Below, piece by piece: positions 1-8,358 of a stretch of DNA of 64,000 bases. The translations under genes were made by a program, and so were the position numbers. The stretch is from Ferrimonas gelatinilytica. GTDB lineage: Bacteria > Pseudomonadota > Gammaproteobacteria > Enterobacterales > Shewanellaceae. The notes below the pieces were generated by a model that worked only from the letters and a program-made list of their open reading frames with translations, was not told the origin of the DNA and ran no database searches. The stretch's first letter is position 1; each line of letters opens with the position of its first letter. The stretch lies in the NCBI RefSeq assembly GCF_039544205.1, contig NZ_BAABLF010000007.1, forward strand, positions 62,001 to 126,000, given 5' to 3'.

Positions 1-589
1 CACTCTGCCAGCTTACGTCACCTCGGCCCATGGCATCGCTGTCGGCCTGTGTCAGCATGGATACAGCTAAACCGTAGCGCCTCGCGAATTTCTCTAGCTC
101 TGAGCTCTGGGTTGGGTAGGCAACTCTGCCATCTGAAAAGTCACCATGCCTTAGGGTAATGACCAGTCGTCCACCTGGCTTTAGCAGGTTAGAAAGCTTG
201 CGAAAGGCTTTCTCACGATGGCTATAGGCCAGGTGCATCCAGACGGCGCTGACAAGGATGAGGTCAAAACGCATGCCCAATTCGGTAGTCTTAAGCAGTC
301 CTGGTAGGCAGTCATCGATCCAAGTGACGGGCAAACCTGCTGTTAATTCTTTGCCAATTTCTGCAAGTTCATACGCCGGTTCGACCGCGATGACCTGAGC
401 ACCACGTAGAGCCATCCAGTGTGAATCTCGGCCACTGCCTGCGCCAACATCCAATACGTAACTATCCGAGCAATCGCTATTTGGCCAATAGGCCGACCAG
501 GATTGGTGGACCCGCTCAAAGGGTAACTTGTTGTACGTACGAGCCAGTGGCTCTGCATTTTCTCTATAAAAGCGTTTGTTAACGTCCAT
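1..589 (-). CDS. class I SAM-dependent methyltransferase, 3' end cut by window edge
   Basis: The frame opens with ATG at 589 (MDVNKRFYRENAEPLARTY) and stays open for 196 codons to the window edge, so the C-terminus is missing. Near residue 44 it reads VLDVGAGSGRDSHWMA, a textbook motif I that binds S-adenosylmethionine. The acidic motif II residue follows in VIAVEPA, and RFDLILVSAVWMHL and LLKPGGRLVITLRHG are the later motifs of the fold. The substrate cannot be told from the sequence. The gene is visibly AT-richer than the downstream core genes, so it may be the edge of an accessory segment lying outside the window. It is divergent from the aminotransferase-like gene. I am confident of the fold only. 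Confidence 0.8.
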   Translation of the reverse strand, partial: MDVNKRFYRENAEPLARTYNKLPFERVHQSWSAYWPNSDCSDSYVLDVGAGSGRDSHWMALRGAQVIAVEPAYELAEIGKELTAGLPVTWIDDCLPGLLKTTELGMRFDLILVSAVWMHLAYSHREKAFRKLSNLLKPGGRLVITLRHGDFSDGRVAYPTQSSELEKFARRYGLAVSMLTQADSDAMGRGDVSWQS

Positions 590-923
590 CGGGCATAAAC
601 GTCTGTTTATATTGGAATTGGTTTGAGGTTATGGGGTTAAGGAAAGGCGGTCAATGATTGAAGCTTGAACGCACAATGCCGACTTAGCCGCCCCTCTATA
701 CCTCGCAGTGGTCCGCTCACAGTGGGCTCTATCACCAAAAACCTTCATCATTTTTAGTGGCGCCAGTCAATGAAGTAGGCGCTGGTGAGTGCGTCTTTCT
801 GATCTTGGTTCGAATCTGAGCAAGGGCTCAGAGGGAAAACTAGGGCAGGGGAAAGGAACGTTTTATCTTGGCCACTTTCACTAGCCTTATCGAGGCTTTC
901 CTTGCAGTTAAAGGGAGTTACGC
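590..923. other. intergenic region between divergent genes
   Basis: These 334 bases separate the divergent methyltransferase and aminotransferase-like genes. They must hold both promoters, but I see no convincing -35/-10 pair. A ribosome binding site (aaaggga) sits about 8 bases before the ATG at 924. A segment near 804-818 resembles a tRNA T-loop (ggttcgaatct) but has no cloverleaf around it. Confidence 0.5.
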
Positions 924-2324
924 ATGTCAGAGACCCGCATCGATTCTGAGATTCAACCTGGACGTCGCCGATTCTTAAAAGCCACCACCGGGGTGGCCGC
1001 CGCATTGGCTCTGCCCGGACAGGTGCTGGCCGCCGAGGGGTGGACTCCGCCGGTGGGCGGTGGCCAAAACGACTCCGACAAGTTGTGGAAAGAGGTGAAA
1101 AAGGCTTTCACCCTCGATAAGCGCAACGTTTACATGAATATAGGGACAACCGGCTCCATGCCGCGCCATGTGCTGGCGCAGTTTGAGGCCAACAACGCCA
1201 TTGTTGCCCGGGACCCCTGGGCCATGGGCCATAAGTTCGGTGGCTTCTCCAAGATGGGCGATATGATCGAGGAGGTGGCGCCCGGCTTTGGTGCTGATTC
1301 TCATGAGATCGTGTTCAGCCGCAACACCACCGATGGCCTCTGCACCATCCTGGGTGGACTTCAGTTCCAGGCCGGGGACGTGGTCCTCACCACCCACCAC
1401 GAGCACATGGGGCTGAAATCCCCGCTGGATGTGGCGCGTCGCCGCTATGGCATCGAAGTGGTGGAGCTGGAGATCCCCGTGGACACCGGTAACAACAGTG
1501 TCACCGAAGAGGATTTTGTCCGGGTCTTTGCGGATGCAGTGGCCCTTTACGGCAGCCGGGTGCGCCTGATCACCTTCTCCCACATCCCCTATGTCACAGG
1601 GACAGTCCTGCCGGCCAAGCGGATCTGCCGGGAGGTGGCGGTGCCGAACGGGATCCCAACCCTGGTGGACGGCGCCCACACCATAGGGATGCTGAACCTG
1701 GATTTTCATGACATCGATTGTGACTTCTACGCCGGTTCCGGGCACAAGTGGCAGTGTGGTCCGGGCGCCACCGGGATCCTCTATGTCCGCAACGAGGCCG
1801 AGCGGCTGAAAACGTTTTGGTGGGACCGTCCCGACCCGCTTCTGCTGGTCAATAGCTCCCGCTCCGAAAGTGAAAGCCTGCCTCTGAACCAGCGACTTCA
1901 GTACATCGGTCAGGATCACATCCCCAGCAAGCGTGCCCTGGCCGACGCCTGTCTGATGTGGGACAGTATCGGCCGTGATCGCATTGAGGCGCGCGTCAGC
2001 GACTTGGGGCTGCGCTGTAAGCAGCGTCTTGCGGCAGCGTTCCCAGGTGCCAGTATCTTCTCGCCCATGACAGCCGAGCTGAACGCTGGCATCACCACCA
2101 TCAACCCCTTTGATGATGTGACCGATGGGGCGCTGCTGACCCGCTTCCGGGATCGCCTGCGCGAGGAGTACGGATACACCATCCGCACCACCAGCTTTGC
2201 CCTGAACAAAGGGGATGCGGTAATGACGCAGGCTCTGCGGATCTCGACCCACCTGTTCCACGACGAGCAGGACGTGGATGGTCTGGTGGATGCAATGTCC
2301 CAACTGTATATGGATATGGCGTAA
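924..2324 (+). CDS. Tat-exported aminotransferase class V-fold PLP enzyme
   Basis: This 466-residue protein begins with a twin-arginine signal (GRRRFLKATTG near residues 13-23, then a short hydrophobic stretch ending ALA-type), so it should be exported folded, probably with its cofactor. The body is a class V (isopenicillin N epimerase/cysteine desulfurase-like) fold. LVDGAHTIG supplies the cofactor aspartate and K275 in GSGHKWQCGPG is the Schiff-base lysine. There is no desulfurase-type active-site cysteine loop, so isopenicillin N epimerase-like or another amino acid lyase/epimerase is more likely. The start has a good ribosome binding site. The gene is monocistronic and ends in a terminator. 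The substrate is unknown. Confidence 0.8.
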   Translation: MSETRIDSEIQPGRRRFLKATTGVAAALALPGQVLAAEGWTPPVGGGQNDSDKLWKEVKKAFTLDKRNVYMNIGTTGSMPRHVLAQFEANNAIVARDPWAMGHKFGGFSKMGDMIEEVAPGFGADSHEIVFSRNTTDGLCTILGGLQFQAGDVVLTTHHEHMGLKSPLDVARRRYGIEVVELEIPVDTGNNSVTEEDFVRVFADAVALYGSRVRLITFSHIPYVTGTVLPAKRICREVAVPNGIPTLVDGAHTIGMLNLDFHDIDCDFYAGSGHKWQCGPGATGILYVRNEAERLKTFWWDRPDPLLLVNSSRSESESLPLNQRLQYIGQDHIPSKRALADACLMWDSIGRDRIEARVSDLGLRCKQRLAAAFPGASIFSPMTAELNAGITTINPFDDVTDGALLTRFRDRLREEYGYTIRTTSFALNKGDAVMTQALRISTHLFHDEQDVDGLVDAMSQLYMDMA

Positions 2325-2329
2325 GCAGC

Positions 2330-2352
2330 GGGGTCCCGAGGGGCCCCTTTTT
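2330..2352 (+). terminator. rho-independent terminator
   Basis: A GC stem (GGGGTCC / GGGCCCC) with a CGAG loop is followed by a T run directly after the aminotransferase-like gene. It ends about 14 bases before the next gene's start. Confidence 0.75.
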
Positions 2353-2365
2353 CTTGGTATTTTTT

Positions 2366-3280
2366 ATGTTTCGAGCAGTCTCGTTTCTTTGGTTGTTGGG
2401 CGCCTGGACCCTGCTGGGCGCGGCGCCGGCATGGGCCAAAGATCTTGAGGAGATCAAAGAGGCCGGGGTGTTGCGCCATATCGGCATCCCCTACGCCCAC
2501 TTCGTCGCCAGTTACCGTTCGCTCGATGGTGAACAGGCCCAAGGGTTTGACGTGGAGTTGATCCAGGCGTTTGCCCGTCATCTCGGCGTGGAGTATCGCT
2601 ACGTTCCCGCGAGTTGGCGCACGGCGGTTGGCCAGTTAACCGGTCGTCATGCCGTTTATGCGGAGGGTGAAGTGGTGCTTGGGGAGGCCCAGGCGGTAGA
2701 GGGCGATCTTGTGGCCAGCGGCGTCACGCTGCTGCCCTGGCGTGAGTCCCTGGTGGACTTCTCCGACCCCTACTTTCCCTCGGCGGTGTGGTTGGTGGCC
2801 CGCAGCGATTCCTCAATGCAGCCCATCGTGCCCAGTGGCGATGTAAAAGCGGATATCGAGGCGGTAAAAAAGCTGATGGCTCAGCGAACCGTACTGGCGA
2901 TGCGCAACTCCTGCCTGGATCCCAGCCTCTACCAGTTGGAGCTGACCGACGCCGAGGTGGTCCTTCCCAAACAGGAGCGCCAGCTCAACGAGATGGTGCC
3001 CGCCATCCTGAACAAGGATGCGGAAAGCACCCTACTGGATGTTCCGGACATCGTTATCGCGTTGGAAAAGTGGCCGGGGCAGATCAAGGTGGTCGGCCCG
3101 GTCTCTGAAGTCCAGGAGATGGGGGTGGTGTTTCGCCGGGAATCGCCGCAGCTACGCGAGGCGTTTAACGAGTTCCTGGCGCAGATCCGGGCCGACGGCA
3201 CCTACATGGCGCTGGTGAACAAGCACTTTCCCAGCATGCCGTACTTTTTCCCCGATTTTTTTGATCCCCCGCAGCCCTGA
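2366..3280 (+). CDS. periplasmic solute-binding protein, family 3-like
   Basis: This protein of about 304 residues opens with a Sec signal (MFRAVSFLWLLGAWTLLGA, cleavage near AWAKD). A bilobal amino-acid-binding-type domain follows: EIKEAGVLRHIGIPYAHF is the usual first strand, YRSLDGEQAQGFDVELIQAFARHLG the second, and DFSDPYFPSAVWLVAR the hinge region. I chose ATG 2366; an upstream in-frame TTG at 2354 would add four residues but lies in the terminator tail. The stop is 3 bases before the GGDEF-EAL gene, so the two are co-transcribed. No permease or ATPase genes follow, which argues for a sensory role rather than transport. The ligand is unknown. Confidence 0.8.
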   Translation: MFRAVSFLWLLGAWTLLGAAPAWAKDLEEIKEAGVLRHIGIPYAHFVASYRSLDGEQAQGFDVELIQAFARHLGVEYRYVPASWRTAVGQLTGRHAVYAEGEVVLGEAQAVEGDLVASGVTLLPWRESLVDFSDPYFPSAVWLVARSDSSMQPIVPSGDVKADIEAVKKLMAQRTVLAMRNSCLDPSLYQLELTDAEVVLPKQERQLNEMVPAILNKDAESTLLDVPDIVIALEKWPGQIKVVGPVSEVQEMGVVFRRESPQLREAFNEFLAQIRADGTYMALVNKHFPSMPYFFPDFFDPPQP

Positions 3281-3283
3281 ACC

Positions 3284-5614
3284 ATGGCCAGATGTAAGTG
3301 GCTCCACCCCCACAGCCTCGCCTTCATTCTTGCCGGCGCGGTGTTGATCGCCTACCTGCTCCTGCTGCTTCTGGTGGCCCGGGAGGGGCAGAGTCAGCTG
3401 AGTGAATACCAGGACAATGAGCTGACGCTGAGGGTTTCCAACTATGCGCGGGAGATGAACTATTTCCTCTCCAACAGCCAGGCCCGGCTCAAGGCGCTGA
3501 CGGAAGACAGTGTGGTCCACACCTACTTTGACAACCGGGCGTTGGGGATGTCGATGACGTACGGTCTGGGGGCCAGCAAGTATCAGATGGCGCAGCTGTT
3601 GCGACAGAACCAGCAGCGCTTTGAAAAGGAGGGCAAGCCGGTTTTTGAACGCCTGGTGATGATGGATTTCCGCGCCCGTGTCCTGGCGGACACCGATCCG
3701 GCCGGCGCGATACTGGAGGAGCTGCCACTCTCGGCGATGTACCACGCGGGGGAGCGTCATCGGATCATCGCCCGCCGCGATGGCGGTAAGCTGGTTCTGC
3801 TTCAGTTGGCCACGGTATTTCGTCATGACCAACCCCAGGCGATCCTGGTGGCCAAGCTGAACCGGGCACAGATCACCCAGGTGTTGTCCAGCCAGGAGCA
3901 ACCGGAGCAAGCCAGTCGACTCCAATTGAAGACGCCGGAAGGGGCCCTCCTAGCCTGGGATGCCTTTTCCTCTTCACGGGCCTTTGATGACCCCCGCAAC
4001 ATCGCCCATACCCTGCCTCTTGCGGTGCCCGGCTTCGCTATCCAGGGCTGGTTCCTGCCCCTGGCCAACCAGGATTTCTTTACCTCGAGCTGGTTCGTGG
4101 CAGCCCTCTCGTTGTTGGCTTTTCCCGTGGTGTTGGGTTTCTTCTTCATGCTGCGGATGAACAGCCGAAACCTGGTGTTGCAGACCAAGGTGGGACTGGC
4201 GGCACGACAGCAGCGCAGTCTGGCGGATAAAAATCAGCAGCTACTGCAGGAGGTGGAGAAACGCCAAAGGTCAGAGAAGTTGCTGGCCTACCAGGCCAGT
4301 CACGATACCCTGACCGGCCTGCCCAATCGCAAAGCGGGCCAGGAAGCGCTGGCGCAGTGGGTGGCCAAAGCCCAGGCGGCGGGGCAGGGGGAGCAGGTGC
4401 TGCTGATGTTCATTGACCTGGATAACTTCAAGCACATCAATGACAGTCAGGGACACCATTACGGCGACCAACTGCTGGTGCAGAGTGCACGGCGCCTGGG
4501 AGAGGGGGCCGATGGTCAGGGCATGGTGGCCCGGTTCGGCGGTGATGAGTTCCTGGTGATCCAGGGGCAGTTGGCGGATAGGGATGTGGCCAGGGCACAG
4601 GCGGCGCGGATCCTGCGTCTTTTCGAAGCGCCCTTTGACCTGGAGGGGGGGCGGGTGTACGCCTCTGTCAGCATCGGCATGGCCCTCTATCCGGAGGACG
4701 GTGTCGAGGGCAATACCCTGATCCAAAGAGCGGACGCCGCGCTTTACCGGGCGAAGGAGCAGGGGCGCAACGGGTTCAGTTTCTATGATGCCAGCATGGA
4801 TCACTTCGCCCAGCGGCAAGTGCTGCTAGACAGTAAGCTGCGCCAGGCGCTGGAGGAACGGCAACTTTCGGTGAACTACCAGCCAATCCTGGCACTCAAC
4901 ACGGGACGGATCGTTGGGGCGGAGGCCCTGGTGCGATGGAGAGACCCGGAACTGGGCTGGATCTCGCCGGCGGAGTTTATCCCCCTGGCGGAGCGCAACG
5001 GCCTGATCCATAAACTGGGTGATCAGGTACTGGCCCAGGCCTGCAGCCAGGCCGCTCGCTGGCAGGCGCTGTCGCCGCTGCAGATCGCGGTCAATGTTTC
5101 CAGCATCCAGTTTCGCCATGGTGAGGCGCTTTGCCAGCGGGTACTGGAAACACTGGACCGCACCGGCTTGCCGGCCAAGTGCCTGACCATTGAGGTGACC
5201 GAAAGCCTGCTGCTGGACAACCACAAGGATCTGAGCGCGACGCTGCAACCTTGGGTGGCCCACGGAGTGGGTCTGGCCATAGATGACTTCGGTACCGGGT
5301 ACTCAGCACTGGGCTACCTGCAGCGGTTCCCCTTCAGTAAGCTCAAGATCGACAAAGTGTTCCTGAACAAGCTGGATACCAGTGCGCCCGACCGGAGTCT
5401 GGTTGAAGCGATCCTGGCGATGGCCAGGGCGCTGGGGCTTGAGGTGGTGGCGGAGGGGATAGAGCACGACTGGCAGGCGCAGTTCCTGCGTCAACGGGGG
5501 TGTCATTTTGGTCAGGGCTACCTCTACAGTCCCGCTGTGACTGCCGAAGAGTTTGAGCGCCTGTTGCACCAGGAGAGCCAGCACCAGCCGAGAAAGGCAC
5601 TGGCTGTGGGTTGA
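3284..5614 (+). CDS. membrane GGDEF-EAL cyclic-di-GMP protein
   Basis: This 776-residue protein has a first transmembrane helix at about residues 10-30, a periplasmic sensor region to about 260 and a second helix near 265-288. Next come a short coiled linker, a GGDEF domain and an EAL domain. GGDEF is intact (residues 419-423), so cyclase activity is possible. The upstream inhibitory RxxD position reads DGQG, so product inhibition by the classical I-site is probably lost. The EAL domain keeps EAL (547-549), TIEVTES, the DDFGTGYS loop and VVAEGIE, so it looks like a competent phosphodiesterase. With the adjacent binding protein it probably turns a periplasmic ligand signal into c-di-GMP changes. 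Confidence 0.9.
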   Translation: MARCKWLHPHSLAFILAGAVLIAYLLLLLLVAREGQSQLSEYQDNELTLRVSNYAREMNYFLSNSQARLKALTEDSVVHTYFDNRALGMSMTYGLGASKYQMAQLLRQNQQRFEKEGKPVFERLVMMDFRARVLADTDPAGAILEELPLSAMYHAGERHRIIARRDGGKLVLLQLATVFRHDQPQAILVAKLNRAQITQVLSSQEQPEQASRLQLKTPEGALLAWDAFSSSRAFDDPRNIAHTLPLAVPGFAIQGWFLPLANQDFFTSSWFVAALSLLAFPVVLGFFFMLRMNSRNLVLQTKVGLAARQQRSLADKNQQLLQEVEKRQRSEKLLAYQASHDTLTGLPNRKAGQEALAQWVAKAQAAGQGEQVLLMFIDLDNFKHINDSQGHHYGDQLLVQSARRLGEGADGQGMVARFGGDEFLVIQGQLADRDVARAQAARILRLFEAPFDLEGGRVYASVSIGMALYPEDGVEGNTLIQRADAALYRAKEQGRNGFSFYDASMDHFAQRQVLLDSKLRQALEERQLSVNYQPILALNTGRIVGAEALVRWRDPELGWISPAEFIPLAERNGLIHKLGDQVLAQACSQAARWQALSPLQIAVNVSSIQFRHGEALCQRVLETLDRTGLPAKCLTIEVTESLLLDNHKDLSATLQPWVAHGVGLAIDDFGTGYSALGYLQRFPFSKLKIDKVFLNKLDTSAPDRSLVEAILAMARALGLEVVAEGIEHDWQAQFLRQRGCHFGQGYLYSPAVTAEEFERLLHQESQHQPRKALAVG

Positions 5615-5636
5615 GGGACCCGTAATGGGAAGAGTC

Positions 5637-5960
5637 TTACAGCTCTACGGTCAGGATCTGGTAGGCAGGGGTTTCATAAGGGTGGGCCGCTTTGAGCGCC
5701 CCTACAATCGCAGACTGCTTCGCGGCCTCGAACACCAACTCCACCTTGCTCTCTGACAGGCGGTGCAGCGTGCCAACCTCGCCCACGTGGGGCCGGCTCT
5801 GGGGCAGGGGACGAAACTGCCCCGTTCCCTCGCTGAACCAACAACACTGGTCGTAGTGGCCAACTTGCCCGGCTCCGGCGGCGAACAGGGCGGCCAGTAC
5901 GCGCTCCCTATCCTCACTGGGGACGTAAAACTCCAATTTTTTTAACCGGATGACGCTCAT
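5637..5960 (-). CDS. YqfO/NIF3-type small domain protein
   Basis: This 107-residue protein (MSVIRLKKLEFYVPSED) matches the stand-alone version of the domain inserted in NIF3/YqfO proteins, a PII/CutA-like ferredoxin fold. The diagnostic C-terminal HPYETPAYQI motif is at about residues 92-101, with GAGQVGHYDQCCW near residue 30. Members are annotated as NIF3-like proteins without a settled activity. It is convergent with the GGDEF-EAL gene (22-base gap) and lies 30 bases from the next minus-strand gene, with which it may be co-transcribed. Confidence 0.7.
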   Translation of the reverse strand: MSVIRLKKLEFYVPSEDRERVLAALFAAGAGQVGHYDQCCWFSEGTGQFRPLPQSRPHVGEVGTLHRLSESKVELVFEAAKQSAIVGALKAAHPYETPAYQILTVEL

Positions 5961-5990
5961 GTGGGTTACTCCGGGCGAAAGCGAATCGGC

Positions 5991-6515
5991 TCAGGCCTGT
6001 TTGCGGGTTTGCTCCAGCCACTGCTGGCGCTGAGCTTGCAGGCTTTTCAGGCCCTTCTCTGCCTGCTTGTTGTTCCCACGTAGGCGCCAGTAGGCGTAGC
6101 CCCCAAGTTGAAATGCCTGGCCCAGCAGGGCTTCGTAGAGCGCCCACCCATCGATCTTTTCCGATCCGGCTTCGAGGATGGTGCCGAGATCCGTCATCAG
6201 GGCATCGGTGTCGCGCTGCTGTTGTGTGCGGATGGGCGTGAGATCCTGCTGTGAGCGGGTGTTGGCCAGAAACCCCTGGCCGAAGGCGTCCCGGAGCCCT
6301 TGATGCAGGGAGTCACGCAGGGATTGGCGCTGCAGAAGTTCAGGGCTCAAATGCGGATAGGAGTCACGACGTGTCGCCAGGATCTCGGCCAGCGCCTGTT
6401 TGGCGTTGGCGTTGTCCTGCTCCAGCTGACGGCGGTGTTTACGGGCCAGGTAGGCCACGTAGGCCAGGAGGACGCCGGCGAAGCAGAGAAAAACAAGGAG
6501 TACGGTTTGATTCAT
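5991..6515 (-). CDS. hypothetical membrane-anchored protein
   Basis: This 174-residue protein has one N-terminal transmembrane helix (MNQTVLLVFLCFAGVLLAYV). A basic KHRRQ stretch and a largely helical, glutamine-rich cytoplasmic domain follow. I do not recognise a family. It lies between the NIF3-like gene and argR on the same strand, with a 77-base gap from argR. The opposite frames here are shadows. Confidence 0.6.
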   Translation of the reverse strand: MNQTVLLVFLCFAGVLLAYVAYLARKHRRQLEQDNANAKQALAEILATRRDSYPHLSPELLQRQSLRDSLHQGLRDAFGQGFLANTRSQQDLTPIRTQQQRDTDALMTDLGTILEAGSEKIDGWALYEALLGQAFQLGGYAYWRLRGNNKQAEKGLKSLQAQRQQWLEQTRKQA

Positions 6516-6592
6516 AACGGGATGATAAGCAACGCATGGATGCCACCGAGTATACCTCGGTGGCTTAAGCTTGGCGCCGCCTATCGTGCGAC

Positions 6593-7063
6593 TCAGTCGG
6601 CGTAATTGAACAGCTCCTTGACCATGGCCAGGGTCTCACCCAGGTTATCGGTCGCAGAGGGGGCGATAAAGATGGTGTCGTCGCCGGCGATGGTCCCCAG
6701 GATCCCTTCCGCCTTGCCCATGGAGTCAAGCAGGCGTGCGATCAGCTGGGCGGCCCCGGGACTGGTTCGAACGACGATCATGGAGCCGTTGTGGTCCACG
6801 TCCAGCACCAGGTTGCGTAGCTGGGCATTGGCGGTGGGTACCCCGAGTTCGGCAGGGAGGCAGTACACCATCTCCTGCTTGGCATTTCGAGTTCGCACTG
6901 CACCAAATTTGCTGAGCATGCGGGAGACCTTCGACTGGTTGATGCTGGAAAAGCCTGCCGCCTGGAGCGCGGTGACGATCTCCCCCTGGGAGCCAAAGCG
7001 TTCCTCTTTGAGTAACGACTTGAAGGCGCGGACCAGTTCTTCTTGTTGACTGCTGTTTCTCAT
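6593..7063 (-). CDS. argR: arginine repressor ArgR
   Basis: ArgR is the hexameric, arginine-activated repressor of arginine biosynthesis genes. It is 156 residues, the family length. The N-terminal winged helix (SQQEELVRAFKSLLKEERF, then QSKVSRMLSKFGAVRTRN) binds DNA. The C-terminal part has the trimerisation and arginine-binding core, including GTIAGDDTIFIAP with the conserved GDDT aspartates. I chose ATG 7063 over the in-frame TTG just upstream. It is divergent from mdh, as in many gammaproteobacteria. Tandem ARG-box-like sites lie upstream, so autoregulation is likely. Confidence 0.95.
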   Translation of the reverse strand: MRNSSQQEELVRAFKSLLKEERFGSQGEIVTALQAAGFSSINQSKVSRMLSKFGAVRTRNAKQEMVYCLPAELGVPTANAQLRNLVLDVDHNGSMIVVRTSPGAAQLIARLLDSMGKAEGILGTIAGDDTIFIAPSATDNLGETLAMVKELFNYAD

Positions 7064-7124
7064 CAATTAATTCAAACACTGCATCACGGATGATGGCGCC
7101 AACTTTGTATAGAACGCGCTTAAA

Positions 7125-7163
7125 AAGCAAGTGTGATTCACATTTTAAGCATAAAAATTCAGC
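7125..7163. promoter_or_regulatory. probable tandem ARG boxes (ArgR operator)
   Basis: Two 18-bp ARG-box-like sites, 7125-7142 and 7146-7163, are separated by 3 bp, the spacing usual for ArgR operators. The second (core AGCATAAAAATTCA) matches 11 of 14 positions of the palindromic consensus TGAATAATTATTCA. The first is weaker and mainly keeps the ATTCA half. They lie 60-100 bases upstream of argR in the argR-mdh gap. By comparison with other argR genes I infer autorepression; an effect on mdh is possible. Confidence 0.6.
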
Positions 7164-7319
7164 CCATGAGGTGGTGATTTATCTGTCCAGGCGGTTGGGG
7201 CTGGTGGGTCGGGGCGGCACCACCGGTAGCGTTGCCATCAGCAGCGGGTTTGGTTATTGTGGGCGCGAATTTGTCGCCGTGACTAAGCTCACGCGTTCAG
7301 GGAAAGTTGGAGATAAATC

Positions 7320-8258
7320 ATGAAAGTTGCAGTTCTTGGCGCCGCTGGCGGGATCGGCCAGGCCTTGGCCCTGTTGTTGAAGCTCAACCTGCCTGCAGGC
7401 AGCAAGCTGGCCTTGTATGACATTGCGCCAGTCACTCCGGGGGTGGCCGCAGACATCAGCCATATCCCGACCGCAGTCGAAGCCGTGGGTTTTGCCGGCG
7501 ATGACCCGACCCCAGCCCTCGAAGGTGCCGATCTGGTGCTGATCTCTGCCGGTGTGGCGCGTAAGCCGGGGATGGATCGGGCGGACCTGTTCAATGTGAA
7601 TGCGGGCATTATCCGTAACCTGGTGGGCAAAGTGGCCGAGGCGGCCCCCACCGCCTGTATCGGTGTGATCACCAACCCGGTCAACACCACGGTCGCGATC
7701 GCTGCGGAAGTCCTGAAAAACGCCGGTGTTTACGACAAGAGCAAACTGTTCGGCGTCACGACCCTGGATGTGATCCGGTCCGAAACCTTCATCGCCGAGG
7801 CCAAAGGCCTGGATCCGGCTCAGGTGAAGATCAATGTGATCGGTGGCCACAGTGGTGTCACCATTCTGCCTCTGCTGTCTCAGGTGGAAGGCGTGACGTT
7901 CAGCGACGATGAGATCGCAGCTCTGACCCACCGCATCCAGAACGCGGGTACCGAAGTGGTAGAAGCCAAAGCGGGTGCCGGTTCTGCGACCCTCTCCATG
8001 GCTCAGGCGGCATGTCGCTTTGGCCTCTCCGTGGTTCGCGGCCTGCAGGGTGAAGAGAACGTCATCGAGTGCGCCTACGTCGAGGGTGACGGTGAGCACG
8101 CCCGTTTCTTCGCTCAGCCGGTCCGTCTGGGTAAGAATGGCGTTGAGCAGATCCTGCCTTACGGCGACCTGAGCGATTTCGAGAAGGGAGCCCTGGATGG
8201 CATGTTGGAAACCCTCACCGGTGACATTGCGAAGGGTGAGAGTTTCGTTAACGGCTAA
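7320..8258 (+). CDS. mdh: malate dehydrogenase
   Basis: This is the TCA-cycle NAD-dependent malate dehydrogenase (malate to oxaloacetate), 312 residues, the E. coli type. The dinucleotide loop GAAGGIGQ is at residues 8-15. Substrate arginines are R81 and R87 in ARKPGMDR and R153 in LDVIRSE. The catalytic pair is D150 and H177 (GGHSGVT). A ribosome binding site (ggagat) precedes the ATG. It is monocistronic with a strong terminator and divergent from argR. Confidence 0.98.
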   Translation: MKVAVLGAAGGIGQALALLLKLNLPAGSKLALYDIAPVTPGVAADISHIPTAVEAVGFAGDDPTPALEGADLVLISAGVARKPGMDRADLFNVNAGIIRNLVGKVAEAAPTACIGVITNPVNTTVAIAAEVLKNAGVYDKSKLFGVTTLDVIRSETFIAEAKGLDPAQVKINVIGGHSGVTILPLLSQVEGVTFSDDEIAALTHRIQNAGTEVVEAKAGAGSATLSMAQAACRFGLSVVRGLQGEENVIECAYVEGDGEHARFFAQPVRLGKNGVEQILPYGDLSDFEKGALDGMLETLTGDIAKGESFVNG

Positions 8259-8273
8259 TGCCGGATACCGTTA

Positions 8274-8301
8274 AAAAAGCGCCCATCGGGGCGCTTTTTT
8301 T
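8274..8301 (+). terminator. mdh terminator
   Basis: The stem AAAAAGCGCCC / GGGGCGCTTTTT with an ATC loop and T run begins 15 bases after the mdh stop. The A-rich left side means it could also act on leftward transcription. Confidence 0.9.
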
Positions 8302-8358
8302 ATGCGTTGAGAGCGCCCAAGCTGGGCTTGTTAATACAGCCAGGCTGTACTGACGGAG

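Noticed and set aside
790..830. tRNA-like T-loop
   Set aside because: No acceptor, D or anticodon stems can be built around it.
975..2303. 442-codon frame opposite the aminotransferase-like gene
   Set aside because: No motif or start signal; the plus strand has a clear enzyme.
3488..3728. small minus-strand frames inside the GGDEF-EAL gene
   Set aside because: Short, without ribosome binding sites or motifs.
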